64,000 nt of DNA from Armigeres subalbatus. Its lineage: Eukaryota; Arthropoda; Insecta; Diptera; Culicidae. The translations under genes were made by a program, and so were the position numbers. Positions 46,673-57,037 of this stretch are shown here, piece after piece; position 1 is the first letter of the stretch; each line of letters starts with the position of its first letter. Below the pieces are notes generated by a model. That model was given only the letters and a program-made list of their open reading frames with translations, ran no database searches and was not told where the DNA came from. Location: assembly GCF_024139115.2 (NCBI RefSeq), contig NC_085140.1, positions 232,130,371-232,194,370 on the forward strand, written 5' to 3'.

Positions 46673-47262
46673 AAATATGTACGGAGAACTCCAGTAATGC
46701 TAAGCGTCGCATGGTACGAAAGCGCAAAGGCAAGCGATGCTTGGTCGTTAAGGATAGTGATGCAGTAGACCTTGAGAAGACCCTCAATCGAGTGAAACAG
46801 AGGGCAAACAAAAAAGAGGGCAGAGGGTGGTGTGAGTCCCATTGTTTGTGCCCTTTGGAAAAAAAAAACGAATAAAAACCCAAAGGTGCAGCTCAATCGA
46901 GTTGCACGCAAAGGCGACGTAGAACTACGTAGCTGTATGTAAACAAAAAGCTTTCGAAAGAAAACGCGCGCGATACCAAAACATACCTAAAAACCGCGTA
47001 TATACTGAAATCCGGGTAAAAATATTCCATCCGCGTACAAAAAATCGCGTGAAAACCGACTTTAGAGAACATCGGATATGAAGCGATGACTCATCCTTGA
47101 TCGAATGGTCCAAGAAAATTGAAAATCCATCCAACTACTGAGATATTAACGATCGAAGTCTATCATATTTTCGTGACATTTTTCGATTTTTTTTGCAATC
47201 GTAAAGTGTGTAGAAAAGACAGATGCTGTTCTATGTCAAAAATTTCCTGAAACTGCTGTAAT
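46673..47262. other. Spacer
   Basis: The minus-strand ORFs here (90-103 codons) read through simple repeats and have no domain. No gene supported. Confidence 0.3.
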
Positions 47263-47697
47263 GCATTCAAATGAAAGCAAGGAAGGGCCGTTTGGCCAAA
47301 GGCCACTAGGTAGAAAGTTGTTTGGCTGAATATACCATTTGGAATATACCAAAAGAGCATCTAGGCGCAGCAGTCTCTTGAAGACGGCTGGAGAGATATT
47401 CGATCCGCCATAGGTAGCACCGCAACCGCTGCACTAGACACGGTGTCCCCGGATCAGAGAAACGACTGGTATGACGTCGAATGTGAGCAGTTAGTAGAAG
47501 AGAAGAATGCAGCATGGGCGAGATTGCTGCAACACCGCACGAGGGCAAACGAGGCATAATATAAACGGGCGCGGACATTCAAATGAAAGCAAGGAAGGGC
47601 CGTTTGGCCGAATACCATTCGGGCGAATGCCATTTGGCCGAAGGCCACTAGGCAGAAAGTTGTTTGGCTGAATATAGCATTTGGCATATACCAAAGT
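47263..47697. repeat. Direct repeats flanking a displaced RTE fragment
   Basis: Two copies of a 'cattcaaatgaaagcaagga' / 'gggccgtttggcc' / 'aaggccactagg.agaaagtt' unit lie at 47263-47345 and 47577-47695. Between them, 47349-47575 is a close copy of the RTE element at 49490-49706 (agcatctaggcgcagcagtc; atgtgagcagttagtagaag). The RTE piece ends abruptly at 'gggcgcgga'. The GGCC-rich unit contains short palindromic motifs (tttggccgaa). Confidence 0.7.
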
Positions 47698-47704
47698 CAT
47701 TCTT

Positions 47705-49190
47705 TCGTCATACTAGATGAACATTTCACCTACATTCCCCGAATCCCGATCCATCTAACAGTCCAGGTCCCGATAGACTGTCTCCTGTGTTCATCCAGCT
47801 GACGTATTAGGATTTCTAGTTTGCATTTTGCTAAGCATGTCGCTTGCGCTTCCTTGATGAGTGGAAATTATCGGCAGTATATAAGGCAGGTAACTCCCAA
47901 AATCTTGAGAACTATCGCTCAATCTCGTTTCTTAGTTGGCTGGTCAAAACACTCGAACTGCTGAATCATGAACGTATTCAAACTTACACAACTGTAACAA
48001 ACCTTAAACCAACATGTTGAATTCTAGCCTGGAGAAGAGATGTCAAGCTGACAGTATTTACAACGACTTTTCGGAGGATTTTTATAAAGTCCCTTGTCTG
48101 ATTGGAAGGTTGAATTCGTTAAATGATGGACTGCCTCCTAATCCAATACATATTCTACGCCATCCAGTGGCCCAAGGCAGTCACCTTGGGCCACTGATTT
48201 TCATCACCTTCTTATATGATTTGTGATGTGAATTTCAATCTCTCTCAATAAGTTTTAACAGATGCAAAACACAGTTGAATTTGTGTTACTCTGCATGTAA
48301 AAACGAATTGAATAGTGTGAGCTCCATAAAAACTTGGGAGTTACTATTGACCGCATATGCTGTAGATTTGGATGACATTTATTCCTTGAAAAGTCGGTAC
48401 CTACTGTTGCCTCGTGAGACGTCTACTCGAATATGCTGCGCAGGTGCATATTATGCGCCCTATTATGAAATCCAGATGACGTGATTCGAAAGAGTCCAGG
48501 AATGATATTACCTCACTACGAAGAGTGATACCAACTGATAGAACTCGAAACTCTTCTACAGCGACGTGTGTATTTTAAGTAGGGGTTTTGCTTTAGATAT
48601 TATAAATAACCCCCCTAGGGGCCCTCCTTAGCCGTGCGGTAAGACGCGCGGCTACAAAGCAAGACCATGCTGAGGGTGGCTGGGTTCGATTCCCGGTGCC
48701 GGTCTAGGCAATTTTCGGATTGGAAATTGTCTCGACCTCCCTGGGCATAAAAGTATCATCGTGCTAGCCTCATGATATACGAATGCAAAAATGGTAACCT
48801 GGCTTAGAAACCTCGCAGTTAATAACTGTGGAAGTGCTTAATGAACACTAAGCTGTGAGGCGGCTCTGTCCCAGTGTGGGGATGTAATGCCAATAAGAAG
48901 AAGAAGAAGAAGAAATAACCCCCTGGATTGCCAAGAACTTTTGCAGCAGGTCATGTCCCTATTCCAGCCTGTCCGACACTGCACCATGTTTGGGAAAAAT
49001 CACTGGCTTGAACGTTGCTTTAATTCTCTCAACGAAGCCAATCGATTCTATTTTATTTGAAGCAGAACGCAGTTTAAAACTAGATTAAAACAATGTGTCA
49101 ATTAGCACATAATTTAAAATAGTCTGTAAGCTAATACTGAAGATGAAGATAAATAAGCAAACAAACAAACAAACAAATGAAACAATGAAC
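47705..49190 (+). pseudogene. Jockey-like non-LTR reverse transcriptase remnant
   Basis: Frames interrupted by stops read, in order: 'GPDRLSPVFIQLTY' (47770-47815), 'VYKAGNSQNLENYRSISFLS' (47877-47936), a degenerate 'DFSEDFYKVP' (48063-48092) where the first catalytic Asp region lies, and 'QGSHLGPLIFITFLYDL' (48175-48226). Next come 'YSLKSRYLLLP' and 'YYAPYYEIQMT' (48385-48480), and, beyond the SINE, the end 'FNSLNEANRFYF' (49027-49065). The YADD box is lost. A (CAAA)n tail near 49157-49180 marks the 3' end. It is 5'-truncated and dead. Confidence 0.72.
48617..48912 (+). mobile_element. Full-length Feilai SINE
   Basis: A tRNA-related head with an A-box-like string (TTAGCCGTGCGG, 48628-48639) and a canonical B box (GGTTCGATTCC, 48683-48693) is followed by the Feilai body ('ctaggcaattttcggattgg', 'catgatatacgaatgcaaaa', 'cagtgtggggatgtaatgcc') and an AAGAAG tail. 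Target duplication AAATAACCCCC(C)T lies at 48604-48616 and 48913-48924. RNA polymerase III would transcribe it from the internal boxes. It lies inside the Jockey-like remnant. Confidence 0.93.
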
Positions 49191-49249
49191 TCGGAGGTGT
49201 ACAAATTGAATTTCTTAACAATCATATTTTACACTTCATTAAGTCCTGT

Positions 49250-52200
49250 TACGGAAACGGAAAACCAAATCGACGGTAAATTCTTCTCCGACATCACAAA
49301 CGTCCGCACTTACCGCAGTGCGAATATTGAATCCGACCACTACCTCGTTGCAGTATGACTGCGCTCAAAACTCTCGACGGTGTACAACACGAGTCGAAGT
49401 CGGATACCGCGGCTTAACATTGAGTGGCTACAAGACGGTAGACTAGCCCAAGAATACGCGCAGCAGCAGGAAGTGGCACTCCCAACGGAAGAGCATCTAG
49501 GCGCAGCAGTCTCTTGAGGACGGCTGGAGAGATATTTGATCCGCCATAGGTAGCACCGCAACCGCTGTACTTGGCACGGTGCCCCCGGATCAGAGAAACG
49601 ACTGGTATGACGGCGAATGTGAGCAGTTAGTAGAAGAGAAGAATGCAGCTTGGGTCAGATTGCTGCAACACCGCACGAGGGCGAACGAGGCACGATATAA
49701 ACGGGCGCGGAACAGACAAAACGGAGGAAAAAACGCCAGCAGGAATATCGAGACCGTGAAGAGACGGAACAACTGTACCGCGCCAATAACACAAGAAATT
49801 TCTATGAGAAGTTAAACCATTCACGTAAGGGCCACGTGCCACAGCCTGATATGTGTAAGGACATAAACGGGAGCGATGTGGCAGACGAAGATAGCGGTAT
49901 GGTGATGGACCTGGGAGAACGCGCGCATGACATAATTTTACCGGCTGTGGATCTCCAGGAAATCCAGGAGGAGATTGGCCGGCTGTAGAACAACAAACCC
50001 CCTGGGGTTGACCAACTACCAGGAGAGCTATTTAAACACGGTGGTGAGGCACTGGATAGAGCGCTGCACTCGGTCATTACCAAGATTTGGGAGGAGGAAG
50101 TTTTGCCGCAGGAGTGGATGGAAGGTGTCGTGTGTCCCAAAAGGGCGATAAGCTGGATTGTAGCAACTACCGCGCAATCACATTGCTGAACGCCGCCTAC
50201 AAGGTACTCTCCCAAATTGTATCCCGTCGACTAGCACCAATGGCAAAGGAGTTCGTGAGGCAGTACCAGGCAGGTCTTATGTGCGAACGCTCCACCACAA
50301 ACCAGGATAGGCGTAACTAGAGTCTCGGTCTAGGGGCCATGGCACCAGCTGGTGGGATGTAATTTTCAAAGGCGATTTAAAGCACTGTGCGCATGGATTG
50401 CAATAAAAATTGTTTGACTATGTTTATTGCTCATTCGTCCTAGAACCAACATAAAAAATCGCGAATAATCCAATTGATTTCCAATGATGCTGTGATTGCT
50501 TCAAAACGCTGTGTCTGTGTCAACTTGTCTTCTCCATGTTACTAAATGTGGATAAGTGTGTAATCTAAGATTCAAGAATCTTCTTCGAATTATCTATAAA
50601 TGAAATTCGATATGAATATATTTCTGAAAGTTTTCAAGCATTTCCATAATTACTTAATGCATAAAGATCTCGATTTTTTTGAAACTTGAAATTTTTGAAA
50701 CTCTTTAGATGTGGAATAAATTCCACGAAATTTTGTCATAATCAATATAAGTATTCATGCAATTCCAAAATGTATGCTATGTGCTGAAATAGTTAAGTAC
50801 CGATGAACACAAATTTGGAATCCTAAAGTGTTTTTTATGAGTCATAAATTCCATGAGTCATAAATCAAATTCCAGAATAACATAGGGTTTTTGTAGTTAC
50901 TGACGTTAGGAAGAGGCTTTATTATGGTTTTCTGAATAGGTGAGAGATTTCTCTGCAAAAATCAAAGAGACTTGAGAAGCAACCAAATCGATCTGAATTG
51001 TGATGCAAAAGAAATGTTTTCTGATACGAACTGGTTTCTAAATCTATTTTTTTTTATCCTAAAAAACAAATTCTAACTAAAGCAGGCACAAAAGAGTTTT
51101 CCGATGTTCCTTATGAAATCGCCAAAAAATTAAATGGGACAAGATCTTTTGAGGATTATAAAAATATTTCTTTAATGCAATCTCTGTTGTGAGTGCGAAG
51201 GTTGCCTAAGTTTTGTCCTAATACTTTCAATGTAATGCGTTGTTGATTTTTATGTCATTGTAACAAAGATTCTTAAGTTTTATAATTTTATATCTTTCTG
51301 TGCCAGAATTATATAGCGAGTACAAAAAGCTCCATAGAAATTTGATCAACTGTTTTGCGGCATACCTTGCGATTAACTCAAAGATTTTCGAAAGAATGGT
51401 CGTTCGAAATTTCATTGACCGGATTTGTGTACATGTGCTCATTTTGATATAGTTGCTTCAGTCTTTTTTGAAGCGGATGGTAGTTTAATAGAACAGAAAT
51501 ATTTATATCTTAATACAATTGTGTTTTTATGTTTCTGCGACTAGGATACTAGTCAAACAAATGCAGAACAAATTTATTATTTTAAGCTAGCAACTGAATT
51601 AGAAGCGGCATTGATTTTAGCTAAAATCGAGAAAATGTTCCCGGGGGTCCAACTTAAATATTTCGATGCGTTGCTGAACAAATGGTCATAGATGTGATAA
51701 CGCAACAAAAAATATGTTTATAGAATTCATAATCAAAATTAAGAAATATGTAGGAAATATGTAAATGAAATAAAATCTGACTAAGTTGGAATTACTTTTC
51801 AAAATTTTCTGGGGGGGGGCCACAAGTAGGTCTGGAGGGGGCCAGGCCCCCCCCCGCCCCCCCCTATTTACGCCAATGCGAACCAGGTGTTCGCCATTCG
51901 CCAAGTACTGCAGAAATGCCGCGAATACAACGTGCCCATATATCATCTATTCATCGACTTCAAAGCCGCATATGATACAATCGATCGGGACCAGCTATGG
52001 CATAGATATTATGGCACGAAACTTTGAGAAGATGGAGGAAGCCTACATCAGACTGAAGAGAGAAGCCAAGCGGATCGGACTAGTCATCAACACGTCGAAG
52101 ACGAAGTACATGATAGGAAGAGGTTCAAGAGAAGATATGTTGAGCCACCCACCTCGAGTTTGCATCGGTGGTGACGAAATCTAGGTAGTAGAAGAATTTG

Positions 52201-52765
52201 TGTACTTGGGCTCACTGGTGACTGCCGAAAATGATACCAGCAAATTCGGAGACGCATAGTGGCTGGAAATCGTACGTTCTTTGGACTCCGCAAGACGCTC
52301 CGATCGAATAGAGTTCGCTGCCGTACCAAACTGACAATCTACAAAACGCTCATTAGACCGGTAGTCCTCAACGGACACGAGACCTGGACGATGCTCGTGG
52401 AGGACCAACGCGCACTGGGAGTTTTCGAAAGGAAAGTGCTGCGTACCATCTATGGTGGGGTGCAGATGACGGACGGTACGTGGAGGAGGCGAATGAGCCA
52501 CGAGTTGCATGAGCTGCTGGGAGAACCATCGGACGACTGCGGTGGGCCGGACACGTAGCCAGAATGTCGGACAGTAACCCGGTGAAAATGGTTCTCAACA
52601 ACGATCCAACGGGAACAAGAAGGCGAGGAGCGCAGCGGGCAAGGTGGATAGATCAGGTGGAAGATGACCTGCGGACCCTCTGTAGACTGCGTGGTTGGCG
52701 ACGTGTAGCCATGGACCGAGCCGAATGGAGAGAAGACTCCTGTTATGGCTCTGTTACGTTTTAGC
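49250..52765 (+). pseudogene. RTE-like non-LTR retrotransposon, 5'-truncated and interrupted
   Basis: The frame opens in the last part of an endonuclease ('FFSDITNVRTYRSANIESDH', 49284-49343), then the linker ('RNDWYDGECEQLVEEKNAAW', 49594-49650) and the reverse transcriptase start ('NKPPGVDQLPGELFKHGGEA', 49991-50050). 'DCSNYRAITLLNAAYKVLS' (50157-50213) and 'QYQAGLMCERSTTNQ' follow. The protein is cut there by a hAT-like insertion and resumes at 51888 with 'VFAIRQVLQKCREYNVPIYH' and 'DFKAAYDTIDRDQLW'. A deletion then removes the YADD region. Next come 'KRIGLVINTSKTKYM' (52069-52110), 'EEFVYLGSLVT' and 'KLTIYKTLIRPVVLNGHETW' (52330-52389). It closes with 'AGHVARMSDSNPVKM' and 'TRRRGAQRARWIDQVEDDL' to a stop near 52763. 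Several stops and frameshifts are present. Confidence 0.85.
50306..51878. mobile_element. 1.57-kb hAT-like insertion in the RTE polymerase
   Basis: Inverted ends GATAGGCGTAA and TTTACGCCAATG match at 9 of 11 positions. The flanks CAAACCAG (50298-50305) and CGAACCAG (51879-51886) are a 7/8 target duplication. Removing the element rejoins an RTE reading frame exactly at Gln, which confirms the boundaries. The interior is AT-rich with a long G/C homopolymer zone near the right end (51810-51865). No transposase. A related end is seen at 63550. Confidence 0.85.
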
Positions 52766-52823
52766 CGAATCTAGCCAGCTACCATGATAGCTTGGAGTGC
52801 TAGAATAATGCTACAACTATAAT

Positions 52824-53070
52824 AAGGTCCAGTTCATCCCGAAGGAGCTGAGTCCACCAAATTGTCCTCAGTTCCGCTCAATAGACAAGTATTGGTCGAT
52901 ATTTGAGCGGAAACTGGAGATGTAGGGAGCAGTCTCCAGTGACATTGGCCAGATGAAGAATTTGTGGGATCAGCTTGCCAAAAGCATGACTGAGTGAAGA
53001 TGATGTGCGCCGACTGGCGAGCGTCATCTACAGAAAAATACGAGAATTTCTTCGAAATTACGATGACTGA
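52824..53070 (+). pseudogene. Mariner/Tc1-type transposase, C-terminal remnant
   Basis: The plus frame reads KVQFIPKELSPPNCPQFRSI, DKYWSIFERKLEM, a stop, then GAVSSDIGQMKNLWDQLAKS, and after one frameshift DDVRRLASVIYRKIREFLRN followed by a stop. The 'SPPNCPQ.RSIDKYW' block corresponds to the region around the last acidic residue of the DDE/D catalytic triad in IS630/Tc1/mariner transposases (usually PPN.P..RPIE.YW). Here the acidic residue reads Asp rather than the usual Glu. Only the last ~80 residues are left, adjoining the RTE remnant. Confidence 0.65.
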
Positions 53071-54470
53071 ATACTTTTTATGAAATAAAATAATATTTAT
53101 TAGCGTTTCTTTCTGTAGAAAAAATGTCAATTAAAGAAATATTTCAAGAAATACACTTATGTGCCCCTTTATCGGGATTGATTCCAATTCACTTAACGCA
53201 TCGACTGCACAAAAGCCCCATTTCTATTGGACCAATGCATCAGTTTTACAAACAGAAACAACACTTTCTACAGCTTGGTTTCAGTTAACTACCCTACTCA
53301 GCTGTTGGAGCTTTGCGTGTATAGCAGATCAAAATACACCCTCTAGATACAATCAAGGTGAATAAATTCCACACGTATATGGTTATAAATAATTTTTAAT
53401 AAACCGTCGATGACATTTCAAGGCGTCAGACCGACGCTGGCTTGCTCTATTTAATATATCAAACCTGACATCGACGAAGGCGACGAGTGTCAATTTGATG
53501 TGTACGTTGTTTCTACCCAGTGACCATAAAAAGGCGACACCTCACAGCGATTGGCTCTCGGTAACATAGGCTTACACAGAATGCCAGAAATTATTTATTC
53601 ATTGCTCAAAGCTACCAGACCACCAACCAACCGGGGAGCCTCGTTGATTCGGTGACAACGCCAGAGCACGTGTTTTCTCCTCCACGCTTCTAGTTTTCTA
53701 GAAACGCACTTGAAGCGAACCAATCGCACCCGAGGGATTTGGTTTGATTGATGTGTGAGCATTGTCGAGAGACAGCTAATTCGGTGAAAGATCATGCAAT
53801 GTTGAAAGATCAATCAATCAAGCGTTGATTCACCGAGTTAGCTTGTTTACTGTCTGGTTCAATGTTATCTCTGGTCTGGACTGACTGGTGGTTCCCGGGG
53901 CTGATTCGGTAAGGGAAAAAAATTGGGAATTTTCGACCGATTCAACAAGCCAATCAAAAATAGCTACTGGTATTAGTGCGAATAGAGCGAATTTGACTGA
54001 TGGGCCATTGAAATTGTAATGTTCTACTTTATTGCCTTGATATCTACTGGTCTGATATCACCTCTTATATTAGCGTATTAATTCATATATCAACGGTTCA
54101 TGACAGTTTGTAATTATGAGGCGAACTAACGAATGTCTTAGAAAATACGTTTATTGGAAGTACACGTGATATGATTGGATGGTATCACATGTATGAATGC
54201 GTTTTTTATAATCATATTTATAAATTCCTATTAAAAATGTATATTAATTATTAATTATTCGGCATTTCTACTGGAACTTCGCTAGTGGTATGACATGAGA
54301 CTTTGCGATTTAGAGATATATGATTATGTAAACAAACGCTGGGAAACAAATTCCTGCATAATTTCCAACAGGTTTTTTGAAGTTGATCAATCCATGCTGA
54401 CTTAAATGCATGAACTTCAGCATGTGACTCTGAAGCTTATCTTTGAGAATGCTTTCGCCGAACTTGTTCT
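53071..54470. other. Spacer
   Basis: About 1.4 kb without a supported gene. 53400-53900 is less AT-rich and apparently single-copy. Short ORFs (68-72 codons) have no domain. Confidence 0.35.
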
Positions 54471-54471
54471 G

Positions 54472-55720
54472 CACTACTTACTTACTTACTTATGGGTCCT
54501 GTACACCTCCAGTGGTGCAAAGGGCCCCCTCCCCAGCTGTCTGCGAGTCAGGGAGAACTGCCTAGGGCGTGGTGGGATTTAGCAGTGGGCTCTGCTAAAA
54601 TCCCTCCCAAAAAACCACAAGTGCCCGTAAGCGGACTCTATCAAAGCGACTGTGTGCCGCTTCAAAAGCACAAGCCCAGGGAGGGAGTGCCAACTGGCAT
54701 GTGGAGTGTCCCTACTTCGGTAGGGTAGTGCGTGAGCTGCTTTGGCAGGGAGTGAGTGATCTGTTTGTGCTGAGGCAGGAGTGTCATAGCGAGTCGCCGC
54801 CGCTATGGCAGCCTCGAAGCGCAGCAGAAGTCTGAGTATGGACTGCACATGCTAAGGTAAGAGTGTCGTAGCGTTGCTACCGCTATCGACACCTCGAGGC
54901 ATGGCAGTGGAGTGTTAGAATAAGTTGTGGAGTGTACCTACTTCGGTAGGGTAGCGCGTGAGCTGCTTCGGCAGGGAGTGAGTGATCTGTTTGTGCTGAG
55001 GCAGGAGTGTCATAGCGCGTCACCGCTATTGTCACCTCGAAGCGCAGCAGAAGTCTGAGTATGGACTGCACATGCTGAGGTAGGAGTCGAGGGACCTATC
55101 GACACCTCGAGGCATGGCAGTGGAGTGTTAGAGTGAGCACCCGAAAAGGGTCACATGGAGCGAATGGTCTTTGGAGAAGCTGCTTCGGCGGCAGGGTAGC
55201 AGTGGGTTGTACCCACACACCTACAGTTGTGCACATGTGGTGCATGGGGAGTGTCCCTGCTTCGGCAGGGTAGCGTGTGGTCTGCTTCGGCAGTGGTGTG
55301 ATTGATCTGCTCGTGCTGAGGCAGAGTGTCGTAGCGCAATATCTGTAGGCCCAGGCAGTTACCGCTATTGACACCTCGAGGCATGGCAGCGGAGCGTCCG
55401 GGAGAGCATCCAAGTAAGACTCAAATGGAGTGAATGGGGTGCGAGCACCCAAGTCAGTCTCGCGTGGGACGAGTGCCTGTGTGAGCGATAATGAGTGAGT
55501 ACGCTTAGTACTGCCGTCCCCCCAGAAGTAGTACTGCGAGGTAGTTCCTGGGGGAAACGATGGTGGAGCCCAAGGGAGTTTAGTCGGTATTACCGGTATG
55601 GTCGAGTCCGACACTCCAGTACACTTCCGTGTGGTAGTTTGGCAACTACAATGCACGTGTACTGGGTTAGTGTGTAAATGCATTCTCCCTTGTAAAAAAA
55701 AAAAAAAAAAAAAAAAAAAG
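54472..55720 (+). mobile_element. Poly(A)-tailed non-autonomous retroelement
   Basis: A plus-strand unit ends in a long poly(A) run (55695-55719) directly abutting the end of the minus-strand polymerase at 55721. Its head (54540-54690: 'actgcctagggcgtggtggg', 'cagtgggctctgctaaaa', 'aagcgactgtgtgccgcttc') is the same leader module as at 15800 and 58800. The middle is made of tandem units (54703-55300). It has no protein-coding capacity and must have been mobilised by another element's enzymes. (ACTT)n at 54474-54493 borders the left end. Confidence 0.65.
54703..55340 (+). repeat. Tandem units of 226 and ~319 bp
   Basis: The landmark 'ggagtgt.cctacttcggta' (with variants) begins at 54703, 54929 and 55248. 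Units share 'gagctgcttcggcagggagt', 'gatctgtttgtgctgaggca', 'gtcatagcg' and 'cacctcgaggcatggcag'. The third unit is longer because of an added segment. Direct duplication inside a retroelement body. Confidence 0.75.
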
Positions 55721-57037
55721 GGCCGACTTGAAAGATCTCCATCCTGAGCGTTGCCCGGCTATCGCTTTAACCTGTTGCCAGGTTAGATTTCGGTCGACTT
55801 CTTTTATTTCTTTATTAAGGCTTCGCCGCCATGAGCCTCTGGGTCTGCCTCTGCTGCGATGTCCCGCTGGGTTCCGGTCTAATGCTTGTTTACAGATTTC
55901 GTTTCCGCCCCTACGTAGAGTGTGGCCACCAGGCCACCAGGCCCGAATTATATACCGCAGGCATCTGTTAATGAACACCACTGATACACACCATGTTTCG
56001 CTAGCGTATAACAGCACAGATTTCACGTTAGAGTTGAAAATTCGTATTTTGGTGCGTTCACTTATCTGCCTGCTTTTCCAGATATTTCTTAAACTCGCAA
56101 AACGAGCCCTTGCTTTCTTTATCCGTGCGCCTATGTCGATGTTGGTACCGCCGTCTGACGCCATTTGGCTACCAAGATATTGGAAGCTTTCAACATTCTC
56201 CACTGGTTGCCCGGCTACTGTGAAACTGGAAGGAGTCACCGTGTTTACATCCAACGATTTGGTTTTGTTGACGTTGATGACTAAACCTGCCGAAGTGGAG
56301 CGCTCGGCAAGGTCGTGGAGCTTGCTCTGCATATCAGAGCGCCGTTGCGCGAGGAGTGCAACATCATCCGCCAATTCGAAGTCATTTAGGTGCTCCATGG
56401 TTATAGGCTGCCATAACAGCCCGCGGTTTGGTTCACGGTCAATCGCATCTACCAGAATCTCGTCGATTGCGATGAGGAACAGTAACGGTGATAGAATACA
56501 TCCTTGCCTCACACCAGCTACGACCCGGATAGGGTCGGACAAGACCCCATTGTGCAGCACTCTACACGAGAAGGCCTCGTACTGTGCCTCGATGAGGCCG
56601 ATGATTTTCTCAGGAACTCCCTTGCGTCTCAGGGCGCCCCACATATTCTCGTGATTGAGACGGTCGAAAGCTTTTTCGTAGTCAATGAATACTAAGTAAA
56701 GGGACTCTTGGAATTCGTTGACCTGCTCCAGAATAATGCGGAGCGTGACAATATGGTCCACACAGGATCTTCCGGCACGGAATCCGGCTTGCTGCCGTCG
56801 GAGAGTCGCATCGATCTTCTCCTTAATCCGGGCTAGGATAATTTTGCACAGAACTTTGAGAACGGTACACAGCAACATAATGCCTCGCCAGTTATCGCAT
56901 ACAGTCAGGTCACCCTTTTTGGGCACCTTCACTAAGATACCTTGCATCCAGTCGACCGGGAAAGTTGCGGTGTCCCTGATATTACGAAATAAACGATGCA
57001 GTAGTTGAGCGGATGTCATGGGGTCAGCTTTGAGCAT
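55667..57037 (-). CDS. Reverse transcriptase part of a non-LTR retrotransposon (ORF open, defective)
   Basis: A 456-codon frame carries the polymerase of an RTE-like, APE-type non-LTR element. Visible motifs are a fingers region (WRGIMLLCTVLKVLCKII, residues 50-67), AGFRAGRSCVDHI (84-96), the first catalytic Asp block VFIDYEKAFD (116-125), GVRQGCILSP (175-184), and the ADD box with the two catalytic Asp residues (223-225). GLVINVNKTKS and the thumb region FQYLGSQ follow. After 'ASETWC' two internal deletions remove about 40 residues relative to the family order, including the segment before GHTLRRGGN. The last codons are translated poly(T) from the neighbouring element's tail, so the natural C-terminus and 3' UTR are lost. 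A one-base frameshift at the 5' side separates it from the endonuclease ORF, with which it would normally be continuous. It copies element RNA into DNA at the target site in living copies; here it is probably inactive. Confidence 0.88.
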   Translation of the reverse strand: MLKADPMTSAQLLHRLFRNIRDTATFPVDWMQGILVKVPKKGDLTVCDNWRGIMLLCTVLKVLCKIILARIKEKIDATLRRQQAGFRAGRSCVDHIVTLRIILEQVNEFQESLYLVFIDYEKAFDRLNHENMWGALRRKGVPEKIIGLIEAQYEAFSCRVLHNGVLSDPIRVVAGVRQGCILSPLLFLIAIDEILVDAIDREPNRGLLWQPITMEHLNDFELADDVALLAQRRSDMQSKLHDLAERSTSAGLVINVNKTKSLDVNTVTPSSFTVAGQPVENVESFQYLGSQMASDGGTNIDIGARIKKARARFASLRNIWKSRQISERTKIRIFNSNVKSVLLYASETWCVSVVFINRCLRYIIRAWWPGGHTLRRGGNEICKQALDRNPAGHRSRGRPRGSWRRSLNKEIKEVDRNLTWQQVKAIAGQRSGWRSFKSALFFFFFFFFTRENAFTH

